DNA from: Planctomycetota bacterium
Lineage (GTDB): Bacteria; Planctomycetota; UBA1135; UBA2386
Length of the DNA stretch: 64,000 nucleotides
Reading direction: 5' to 3'
NCBI GenBank assembly: GCA_028281765.1
Contig: JANQJF010000045.1
Span: 1-64,000 of the forward strand
The position numbers and the translations under genes were made by a program. Every line of letters starts with the position of its first letter. Position 1 is the first letter of the stretch. A model generated the notes under the pieces. The model had not been told where the DNA came from and ran no database searches. It saw only the letters and a program-made list of their open reading frames with translations. Below, in pieces: positions 17,991-25,574 of the stretch.

Positions 17991-18008
17991 CGTTACGCCG
18001 GCGTAACG
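17991..18008. promoter_or_regulatory. perfect 18-bp palindrome upstream of the iron ABC/cytochrome operon
   Basis: CGTTACGCCGGCGTAACG is a perfect dyad with no loop, 61 bp after the GH16 stop and 171 bp before the ATG at 18180. The symmetry suits a dimeric regulator better than a terminator. The regulator is unknown. Confidence 0.45.
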
Positions 18009-18179
18009 CCCGTCGCGCGCGTCGTCCGAAACCAGCGGCATAGTGCAGAAAACCCGGCGGATCGCGGCTCCATTCGAGGAGCGGACGATCCGGTACGGAG
18101 TTTGCGCCGCTCACGACATCCCCGGCCGGCGCGCCGGGTGACGACGACGCCGGCTTTGATCCCGAGTCGAGTTGTTGCG

Positions 18180-19610
18180 ATGTCGTCCTTATCCGGTCCT
18201 GTTTTCTTCGGCCTGTTCTTCTTCGCCGGCGCGTGTTCGGTCGGCGGTCGAGTCGAAGACGGCGCGCTGCTGCGCGACGTCGACGTCCCCTACGCCGCGC
18301 GTTCTGAAACCGTCGCGGACTTCGCGACCTGGCTTCCCTTTGCCGCGCCGACGGCGGTAGAGCCCGTGGTCGTCGTCGAGCGCGTGACCGCTGGTGTGCC
18401 TTGGCCGCGTGGACTCGCGCTGGTCGAGGACGGTCTCGTCGTGCTCGCGCGCGGTCGTCACCGTCGAGCTGGCGGGATCGACCCGGCGATCGCGGACCTC
18501 TCCGGCAGTCTGATGCTCGTCGATCCGACGATCGCCGAACCTGTCGTGCCAGGTGTCCCGGCGAGTGCGCGCACCAAGGGCAACGCGCGCCTGTTCGTCT
18601 CCCCCGACGACGCGGTGTTCGAGCTCTACGACCCGAAAGTCGAACCGATCCAGAGCCACACGGTCGACCGGCCGTACTGCACGCTCGCGTTCGACGCTGC
18701 TTCGCGGAACCTGTTCGTCTGTGGATTCAGCGGCGTCGATCTGCCGGGGGCCAAGTTCCGCAAGAACGCCACGGACTCGATCCACCGGTTCGACTTGCGC
18801 ACGCGGAGCTGGCACCCGGTCGAGATGCACGACCATCGCGTGGTCCCGGTCGCGGAGCTCGGCTACGTGGTTCCGAACCAGTACTACCCGCACCACGACG
18901 TCGAGGAGAACTCTCCGCCGCACGGCTGGGTCAACGGGCCGGACGCGTGCGGAGTCGCCGGCGAGTACCTCTACGTGGCGGGCAAGGACAACCACGTCAT
19001 CGCCCGGTACGACCTGGCCGGGATTCGCAAGGATCCGACCTCGGGGCCGCCGGCGAGCCGGCTGGCGCTGGGCCCTCACGTGACGCTCCGCTTGCCGACG
19101 GGGCAGGAACGCGACGTCGAGCTGCTCGGTCCGAGTGCGGTCACGGCCAGGGACGGGTTCCTCTACGTCGGGTACCGGACGTCGTCGGTCGTGGTGCGCT
19201 ATCCCGTCGACGCGTCCGGCGAACTCGTGGTGCCGGTTCGGGGCGAGATCGTCGCGATGTTCGAGCCGTGGCGGGCCAATCGGAAGCGCAGCGCGAACGT
19301 GATCGACATCGCCTTCAACAGTCGTGGCGAACTGTTCGTCGCCTGTGCCAAGGAGGCGCGGATCTGGCGGGTCGGCGTGCCGGATCCCTCGTCGCCGTTC
19401 TTCGGGGACGATCGAGCGGATCGTCCGACGACCGCCAGCCCGTATGTCGACATCCGTGAGTGGACCGGCAAGAAGGCCGGGTGTGGCAATCTCGTGTTCG
19501 ACGCCGACGATCGACTCTACTTCTGCGTCGGCAACTACGATCATGGTGAGACGCTCGCCGGTGCCGTCTACCGCGCGACTCTCAGCACCACCGAGGAGAC
19601 TTCGGAATGA
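18180..19610 (+). CDS. lipoprotein with predicted beta-propeller, first gene of the iron ABC/cytochrome operon
   Basis: A 476-residue protein with a short lipoprotein-type signal (VFFGLFFFAGAC, Cys near residue 18). The rest shows repeated strand patterns of a propeller, such as PWPRGLALVEDGLVVLARG, YCTLAFDAASRNLFVCG, EYLYVAGKDNHVIARYD, DGFLYVGYRTSSVVVRYP, IAFNSRGELFVACAKEARIWRVG and LVFDADDRLYFCVGNYD. It contains several His/Asp-rich loops (YYPHHDVEENSPPHGW) that could bind metal. No named family is recognised. The stop TGA overlaps the ATG of the substrate-binding protein (ATGA), so it is a true operon member. A role at the envelope in capturing or handing over the transported metal is inferred from context only. 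Confidence 0.75.
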   Translation: MSSLSGPVFFGLFFFAGACSVGGRVEDGALLRDVDVPYAARSETVADFATWLPFAAPTAVEPVVVVERVTAGVPWPRGLALVEDGLVVLARGRHRRAGGIDPAIADLSGSLMLVDPTIAEPVVPGVPASARTKGNARLFVSPDDAVFELYDPKVEPIQSHTVDRPYCTLAFDAASRNLFVCGFSGVDLPGAKFRKNATDSIHRFDLRTRSWHPVEMHDHRVVPVAELGYVVPNQYYPHHDVEENSPPHGWVNGPDACGVAGEYLYVAGKDNHVIARYDLAGIRKDPTSGPPASRLALGPHVTLRLPTGQERDVELLGPSAVTARDGFLYVGYRTSSVVVRYPVDASGELVVPVRGEIVAMFEPWRANRKRSANVIDIAFNSRGELFVACAKEARIWRVGVPDPSSPFFGDDRADRPTTASPYVDIREWTGKKAGCGNLVFDADDRLYFCVGNYDHGETLAGAVYRATLSTTEETSE

Positions 19611-20668
19611 TGCACGACTTCACCCCGTTCCAGCGGCTGTGCCTCGCCGCGTTCCTGGCGTTGCCGTGCATTGCTCTCGGGTCGTGCGCCGCCGATGGCG
19701 CGGAGTCGCAGGGCGTCTCGCTCTACGTGGCCCTGGACGAGCAGCACAGCAAACGACTGGTCCAGCGCTTCGAGAAGGAGAGCGGCATCTCGGTCTCCGC
19801 GCGCTTTGACACCGAAGCCTCGAAGACCGTGGGCTTGGTCAGTGCGATCGTCGAGGAGGCGCGCGCCGGTCGACCGCGATGCGACGTGTTCTGGAACAAC
19901 GAGCTCGCGCATACCGTTCGCCTCGCCCAGATGGGGTTGCTCGCGCCGTACGCATCGCCGTCGGCTGCCGCGATCCCCGGACAGTACAAGGACGCGGAAC
20001 ACCGCTGGACCGGCTTTGCGGCGCGCGCGCGCGTGCTGATCGTCAGCAAGGAGCTGATCCCGAACCCCGACGACTATCCGCGCAGCATGTACGACTTGAC
20101 GGATCCGAAGTGGAAGGGTCGCTGTGGGATCGCCAGGCCGTTGACCGGCACGACGCTGACGCACTTCACCGCGCTGCGCCACGTGCTCGGCGAAGAAGAC
20201 TTCGAGGAGTGGGTGGGTGGACTGTTCGCGAACGAAGTGCAGTTCCTGCAGAGCAACGGGGCGACCATGCGGGCGGTGCGTGACGGCAAGCTCGCGTTCG
20301 CGTTCACCGACACCGACGACTTCCATGTCGCGCTGAGCAAGGGCGCGCCGGTTGCGTGCGTGTTCCCCGACCAGATCGGGAACCAGCCGGGTACGATGTT
20401 GATCCCGAACGCGGTCGCGATCGTCGAAGGCTGCCCGCAGCCGGAGCACGCGAAGAAGCTCGTCGACTGGGTGCTGTCGGAGTCGACCGAGGCGCTGCTC
20501 GCCGCGGCCAAGTCGGCGCAGATCCCGCTTCGTGCTTCGGTCCCCGGGCCCGCCGAGTCTTCGATCCTCGGAATTGGTGACTTCCGCGCCATGCGCTGGG
20601 ATCCTGTTCGCACGGCAGACGCGCTGTCGAAGTCGGCGGAGGAATTCGCCAAGCGATTCGGCATGTAG
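19607..20668 (+). CDS. ABC transporter substrate-binding lipoprotein, ferric iron type
   Basis: A 353-residue lipoprotein (lipobox ALGSC near residue 27). The body fits the iron(III)-type solute-binding family: LYVALDEQHSKRLVQRFEKESGI at the mature N-terminus, DVFWNNELAHTVRLAQMGLLAPY, and the hinge region with WTGFAARARVLIVSKEL. It is expected to bind free or chelated Fe3+ in the periplasm and deliver it to the permease. Its ATG overlaps the stop of the upstream propeller gene, and the permease begins 21 bp downstream. Iron as substrate is inferred from family likeness; other anions or thiamine-type ligands are used by relatives. Confidence 0.85.
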   Translation: MMHDFTPFQRLCLAAFLALPCIALGSCAADGAESQGVSLYVALDEQHSKRLVQRFEKESGISVSARFDTEASKTVGLVSAIVEEARAGRPRCDVFWNNELAHTVRLAQMGLLAPYASPSAAAIPGQYKDAEHRWTGFAARARVLIVSKELIPNPDDYPRSMYDLTDPKWKGRCGIARPLTGTTLTHFTALRHVLGEEDFEEWVGGLFANEVQFLQSNGATMRAVRDGKLAFAFTDTDDFHVALSKGAPVACVFPDQIGNQPGTMLIPNAVAIVEGCPQPEHAKKLVDWVLSESTEALLAAAKSAQIPLRASVPGPAESSILGIGDFRAMRWDPVRTADALSKSAEEFAKRFGM

Positions 20669-20689
20669 CCGACACGCGGAGCCGCATCG

Positions 20690-22282
20690 ATGCATCAACT
20701 ACCGCGGACGGTCGCGATCGCCTTCTACGCGCTGTTCGTCGCGTTGCCGCTCGGGGTGTTGCTGTGGGAGACGGTCGACGGGCCCGAGGGCTTCGGTTTC
20801 TCTGCGTGGAGTTCGATCCTCGCGGACCCGGTCGATCGCGCGCAGCTCGGCTATTCGCTCGCGCTCGCCGTGTCTTCGACCGCGGTCGCGGTCCTGCTGG
20901 GATTCGGTTTCGCGTGGCTGACGTTCCGCACCGACCTGCCGTGCGCGGGTTTGCTCGGACCGCTCGGGATCGCGCCGCTGGCCGTGCCGCCGATCCTCGT
21001 CGCGATGGGCTTCGCCGATCTTGTCGACGCGGCCGGGTTCGTCCCGTGTGCGCTTCTGCTGGGTATCTCCTATTCGCCGTTCGTCGCGGTGTTGACCGCG
21101 CGCGGACTGCGTTCGGTCGATGGTCGAACCTATGAGTCCGCGTGGCTCGCCCGAGGTCGGTTCGCCGCGGAGCGCATGCTCGCGCGGTTGGTCGCCGCAG
21201 AGGTCGCGGCGGGTGCGCTGCTGGCGTTCATCTTCACGATCTCGGAGCACGGGGTGCCGGAGTTCCTGACCGTGAAGGGCAAGAACTGGCACACCTACGC
21301 CGAGGGCGTCTTCGCCAACTGGCAGCGGCGGGCGACCGGAGTGACGCACGAGGACATTGCCGCGCCGATCGTTGCCGCGGTTCCGCTGGTCGCGGTCATC
21401 GTCGTAGCGCTCTTCGTCGCGCTCCGGCTGCGAGCGCACTCCAACCTGCGAGGCGATCCGCGACCCCTACCCCTGCGGCGGCTCGGGCGCTGGCGTTTCG
21501 TCGCTTTCGCATGGCCGTTGCTCTATCTGGCAGCCGGCCTCGGCGTGCCCGTCGTCGTCATGGGCCTGTGGGCCGCTGGCTCGACTGACCTGACCGAGCC
21601 GATGTCGCTCGAGGTCGTGCGCCAGAGCTTCCGCGCGGCGTTCGAGGAGGCGGGTGACAACATGGCCTTCACGGTCGCTGTCGCCGTGACGACGGCGTTC
21701 GGTCTTGTCGCCGTGTCCGCGCCGCTCGCGCGAATCGCGGCGCGGCGAACGCAGCTCGTCGATTACCTGTGCGTCGTGCCGCTCGCGGTGCCGGCCATTC
21801 TCCTCGCGATCGGGTTCGTGCGCTGCTTCAACAGCGTCTCTGCGGTGCGCGTATACGACGTGACCGGGGACTTCTACGATTCGCCTGCGCTCGTCGTCGT
21901 CGCGTACGTCGCGCGGTTCCTACCGTTCGGAGTTCTGACGCTGAGCAACGTCGTGCGCCGGGTGCCGACCGAGGTGGAGGAGGCCGCGGAGTTGTGCGGC
22001 CGAGGGCCGGTGGCTCGCGCCTTGCGGATCCACGGTCCTCTGATGCTTCCGGCAATGTGGTCGGTGGGGTGTCTCGCCTTCGTACTCGCACTCCGGGAGC
22101 TCGATGTCGCGGTCGTGCTGCCGGCCGGGAACCCGGCAGTCGTTCGCAAGCTCTCGAACATCGTCCACTTCGGAGGCGAAGACATGGGAGGCGCGCTCGC
22201 GCTGCTGTTGCTCGCCTCGGCAATCCTGGTGCCGGTCGTCTCGGTATTGATCACGGGTAAGAAGTTGCGGTCGCTGTCATGA
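20690..22282 (+). CDS. ABC transporter permease, ferric iron type (two fused permease domains)
   Basis: A 530-residue inner-membrane protein with about 12 membrane segments in two halves. Each half carries an EAA-like coupling loop: ESAWLARGRFAAERMLARLV (about residues 148-167) and EEAAELCGRGPVARALRIHG (about 433-452). Double-length permeases of this type pair with FbpA/FutA-like binding proteins. The start at 20690 lies 21 bp after the binding-protein stop. The end overlaps the ATPase ATG by 4 bp (ATGA), so stoichiometric co-translation is likely. Confidence 0.9.
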   Translation: MHQLPRTVAIAFYALFVALPLGVLLWETVDGPEGFGFSAWSSILADPVDRAQLGYSLALAVSSTAVAVLLGFGFAWLTFRTDLPCAGLLGPLGIAPLAVPPILVAMGFADLVDAAGFVPCALLLGISYSPFVAVLTARGLRSVDGRTYESAWLARGRFAAERMLARLVAAEVAAGALLAFIFTISEHGVPEFLTVKGKNWHTYAEGVFANWQRRATGVTHEDIAAPIVAAVPLVAVIVVALFVALRLRAHSNLRGDPRPLPLRRLGRWRFVAFAWPLLYLAAGLGVPVVVMGLWAAGSTDLTEPMSLEVVRQSFRAAFEEAGDNMAFTVAVAVTTAFGLVAVSAPLARIAARRTQLVDYLCVVPLAVPAILLAIGFVRCFNSVSAVRVYDVTGDFYDSPALVVVAYVARFLPFGVLTLSNVVRRVPTEVEEAAELCGRGPVARALRIHGPLMLPAMWSVGCLAFVLALRELDVAVVLPAGNPAVVRKLSNIVHFGGEDMGGALALLLLASAILVPVVSVLITGKKLRSLS

Positions 22283-23295
22283 GTTCGATTCAGGTTCGAG
22301 ATCTGACTGCAGAGCTGCCCGGCGGGTTTCGTCTGGGGCCGCTGTCGCTTGACGTCGCGGTCGGCGCCCGCGTCGCGGTCCTCGGTCCTTCGGGGTGCGG
22401 CAAGACCACGCTGCTGCGCTGTCTGGCGGGTCTCGAGACGCCGCGCGGTGGGACGATTCGGATCGGCGACCGGGCCGTATTCGACGGTCGCGAGCGCGTG
22501 CGGCCGAGCGAGCGCAAGATCGGCTTCGTGTTCCAGGACGCGGCGTTGTGGCCCCACATGACCGCGGTCGAACACCTGCGATTCGTCGATCCCGCGTCGT
22601 CGCGTGACGCCGCGATCGAGATGCTCCGGCGGGTCGGTCTCGAGGCGCACGCAGACCGCCGCCCGGCGACTCTCTCCGGTGGCGAAGCGCAGCGGCTCGC
22701 GCTGGTGCGTGCGCTGGCGGGAGCACCCGAGGTGCTGCTCCTCGACGAGCCGTTGAGTTCGCTCGACGTTCCGTTGCGTGACGAACTCGCGCTGCTGATC
22801 CACCGGCTGTGCGAAGAGCGTTCGATGACGCTGATGGTCGTCACGCACGACCGACAGGAGGCGCTGACGATGGGTGACGAACTCGTCGTGATGCGTGCAG
22901 GTCGAATCGTCGAGGCCGGTCTGCCGGCGCGCGTGCTGCGCGAGCCGGCGACCGCGTTCGGTGCGAAATTCGTCGGCGGTGCCAGCGCGCTGCCGGTCGA
23001 GCGCGGCAGCAACGGATCCGTCAGCACGCCGTTCGGCGTATTCGAAGCGCCGTCGCGGCACGAGGGCGGGCTCGAGCTCGTGGTGCTGCCCGGAGACATC
23101 GTCGTTGCCGACGATGGGGGCGCGACCGGCCGTGTCGTTCGAGTCGTGCCTGCGGTCGATCGTGCCATCGCCACGGTTGAAATCGACGGACGGACCGTGC
23201 AGGTCGCGTGCGCGGAGTCGACGTTGCCGGGCGATCGACTGACGCTCGGCCTGTGCGGCGCACCTCGCTTGTTGCCTGCGGAGGAGATCGAATGA
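22279..23295 (+). CDS. ABC transporter ATP-binding protein, ferric iron type
   Basis: A 338-residue ATPase with Walker A GPSGCGKTT, Q-loop (GFVFQDAALWPHM), signature LSGGEAQRLALVRAL, Walker B VLLLDEP, D-loop SSLD and switch His (VVTHDRQEA). The C-terminal about 100 residues form a TOBE-like regulatory domain. It energises the upstream permease. The start overlaps the permease stop and its stop overlaps the cytochrome ATG, both as ATGA. Confidence 0.93.
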   Translation: MSSIQVRDLTAELPGGFRLGPLSLDVAVGARVAVLGPSGCGKTTLLRCLAGLETPRGGTIRIGDRAVFDGRERVRPSERKIGFVFQDAALWPHMTAVEHLRFVDPASSRDAAIEMLRRVGLEAHADRRPATLSGGEAQRLALVRALAGAPEVLLLDEPLSSLDVPLRDELALLIHRLCEERSMTLMVVTHDRQEALTMGDELVVMRAGRIVEAGLPARVLREPATAFGAKFVGGASALPVERGSNGSVSTPFGVFEAPSRHEGGLELVVLPGDIVVADDGGATGRVVRVVPAVDRAIATVEIDGRTVQVACAESTLPGDRLTLGLCGAPRLLPAEEIE

Positions 23296-25553
23296 GCGTT
23301 CTTGCGCGAATGGTGTTGCTTGCCCTGCTGGTCGGACTGCTGATCGGCTTCGGTTTGTTCGTCGGTGGTGAGGGTGGCGTTGCATCGAGTGACGGCTTCG
23401 AGGGCGCGTCGCCCCGGTTCCATTCGTCCGCACAGTGTGCAGAGTGCCACCGCGACGTCTGGAACGAGTGGTACGGTTCGCATCATCAGATCGCGTACCG
23501 CAATCCGGAGGTGCGCGCGCTCAGCGACGACTTCCGCAACAAGGAGTGTCAGGCGTGCCATTTGCCGCGGCCCGTGGCGGTCACAGGCTACGCCAAACGA
23601 ACGCTGCACCGCACGACGCTGCCCGACGAGGGCGTGAGCTGCTTGACGTGCCATCTTGGCAAGAGCGGTGAGATCCTGGGGCGCAACACCGTCTTGGACG
23701 CCCCGTGCCAGCCCATCGCGAGCCCAGCGATGACTTCGGTTTCGATGTGCGAGAGCTGTCACAACCAGCACGGCACGACTGATCAGTGGCGCGCGACGCC
23801 GTTCGCGGAGAACGGCACGGACTGCAATGCGTGCCACATGCCACAACTCGAGCGGCCGCGCGGGACCCTCGGTCGCAGTCACGTGTTCGCCGGATCTCAC
23901 GACGTGGGCGTGCTTCGGAGCGCGGTGCGGTTCGATGCGCGCGTCGAAGAGGGGCGACTCGTCGTCGAAGTCGAGAACGTCGGCGCCGGTCACCACTTCC
24001 CCACGGAGGAACGCAGTCGGGCCGCTGATGTCGAAGTCCGGTTCGGCGACTCCGGGGAGTGGCAGCGCATGCATCGGTTCCGGCTGCCGTATCGAAACGA
24101 ACCGCTGCCGGACACGACGTTGGCGTTCGGCGCGGTCGAACATGCGCACTCCGACATCCCCGAACGTGCGGCCAGTGCGGTCGTGCGGCTGTCGTATCGT
24201 CTGACACCGTTCGTCGGCGACGGCGATCCCCGCAGTGCCGTGTTGTTCGAGCGGTTCGTCGACCTCCAAGGTGCCGCGCCGGTCGTCGGGGAGCTGCGGC
24301 TCCCGCCGTTGCCCGAGGTCTCCGCGTTCCGGCCGACGATCGACCCCGAAGAGATCGTGGTTCCCGAGGACGTCACCGAGTCTGCGGACGCCGGGGTGGC
24401 GGCGAGTCTGCCGGCGCTCGTTCTCGAGCCCCGGCTCGCGCGTCTACGTGCGGTCGTGGACGCCGCGCCTCCGGCGCCGGACGAGGAGAGGATGTCGACG
24501 CTGCGTGAGCTCGTGCGTGCGGCGCTCGTGCCAGGCGCTGCGACCGCTCGCTTCGCGCGTCTTGCCCGACGCGGGCTGCCAGACGAGCCTGGCGCGTTCT
24601 TGGCGCTCGAGGAGTTGCTCGTCCACGAGAGGGCCGACGTCCGCAGCCTCGCGGCCTACGAACTGGGTCGGCTCGCCGAGCCCGCGTCGGTCGTGCCGCT
24701 CGTGTTGCGCCTCAAGTACGAGGTCGACGCGCCGGAGACGATGATCTGGGTGGCGCATGCGCTGACCCGGTTCGGCAACTTTGCAGGACTTCCAGAGATC
24801 GTACGGTGGATGCGGGTGGTCGACACCGCAGAGCTGGCCGGCCAGCGGGCGATCGAGATCTGCCGCGATGCGGGTGAGGATCCGGGCGAGGCGCCGAGCT
24901 GGGACGATCTGGCCGAACGGCTGCAGCGACTGCACGCGACGTGGCTCGCCGACGGAACCATGCCGGCTCCGGATGCTCTCACGGTCGCACGCATCGCGCG
25001 GCATCTGATCGAGCTCGAGGCGTTCCAGCTCCGCGGCGTGGACGAGGCGCGCTTCACGCTCAGCCGGCTGGGCGGGCAAGCCGTACCGTTGTTGCGCGAA
25101 GCGTTACGCGCGTCCGAGCCGTACCTGCGAACGCACGCGTTGGAGATCGTGCGGAACCTCGGCGCCCCGGCGGTCGCCGCGGCGCCCGAGGTCGTACCGT
25201 TGCTCGGCGACGAGCTCACCAAGGCCGACGCCGCTCGCGCGCTGGGTCGGCTCGGCGCGCCGATCGCGATACCGCATCTCGTCTCGTGTCTGCGCGCCGT
25301 CGATCTCGAACTTCGCGCCGCGGCCGCGGGGTCACTCGGTCCGCTCGGCGCGACCTCGGCGATTCCCGAGCTTCGTGCGGTGTTCGACGACGTGTCGCAG
25401 TCGATCGACGTGCGCGTGCAGGCTGCGTTCAGCCTGGCGCTGCTGAAGAAGGACACCTCCGCATGCGAATGGCTCGAAGGTCTGCAGAGCCGTGAGGAGT
25501 ACCATGCCCCGACGCTGCAGGAGCTGATCGACACGATCCGCGCCAGGCGGTGA
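23292..25553 (+). CDS. membrane-anchored pentaheme cytochrome c with HEAT repeats
   Basis: A 753-residue protein. The N-terminal anchor (MVLLALLVGLLIGFGLFV) is followed by five CxxCH haem c sites at about residues 49-53, 86-90, 117-121, 153-157 and 178-182. The order and spacing resemble the cytochrome c554/NrfB-like multihaem class. A beta-sandwich segment follows (about 200-350), then alpha-helical HEAT-like repeats (about 440-750) with recurring units such as DVRSLAAYELGRLAEPASVVPLV and LTKADAARALGRLGAPIAIPHLV. ATG 23292 is chosen for its ATGA overlap with the ATPase gene. Operon position with an iron transporter suggests electron transfer to the metal, for example Fe(III) reduction, but the family is also used in nitrogen and sulphur redox. 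The function is therefore inferred. Confidence 0.88.
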   Translation: MSVLARMVLLALLVGLLIGFGLFVGGEGGVASSDGFEGASPRFHSSAQCAECHRDVWNEWYGSHHQIAYRNPEVRALSDDFRNKECQACHLPRPVAVTGYAKRTLHRTTLPDEGVSCLTCHLGKSGEILGRNTVLDAPCQPIASPAMTSVSMCESCHNQHGTTDQWRATPFAENGTDCNACHMPQLERPRGTLGRSHVFAGSHDVGVLRSAVRFDARVEEGRLVVEVENVGAGHHFPTEERSRAADVEVRFGDSGEWQRMHRFRLPYRNEPLPDTTLAFGAVEHAHSDIPERAASAVVRLSYRLTPFVGDGDPRSAVLFERFVDLQGAAPVVGELRLPPLPEVSAFRPTIDPEEIVVPEDVTESADAGVAASLPALVLEPRLARLRAVVDAAPPAPDEERMSTLRELVRAALVPGAATARFARLARRGLPDEPGAFLALEELLVHERADVRSLAAYELGRLAEPASVVPLVLRLKYEVDAPETMIWVAHALTRFGNFAGLPEIVRWMRVVDTAELAGQRAIEICRDAGEDPGEAPSWDDLAERLQRLHATWLADGTMPAPDALTVARIARHLIELEAFQLRGVDEARFTLSRLGGQAVPLLREALRASEPYLRTHALEIVRNLGAPAVAAAPEVVPLLGDELTKADAARALGRLGAPIAIPHLVSCLRAVDLELRAAAAGSLGPLGATSAIPELRAVFDDVSQSIDVRVQAAFSLALLKKDTSACEWLEGLQSREEYHAPTLQELIDTIRARR

Positions 25554-25574
25554 CGAACGCCGAGTGCGTCGGCG

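Noticed and set aside
15111..18041. 976-residue open frame on the minus strand opposite the GH16 gene
   Set aside because: Arg/Ala/Asp-rich translation without domains, wholly antisense to a gene with a signal peptide, repeats and catalytic motif. Such long antisense frames are expected from the GC-rich third positions here.
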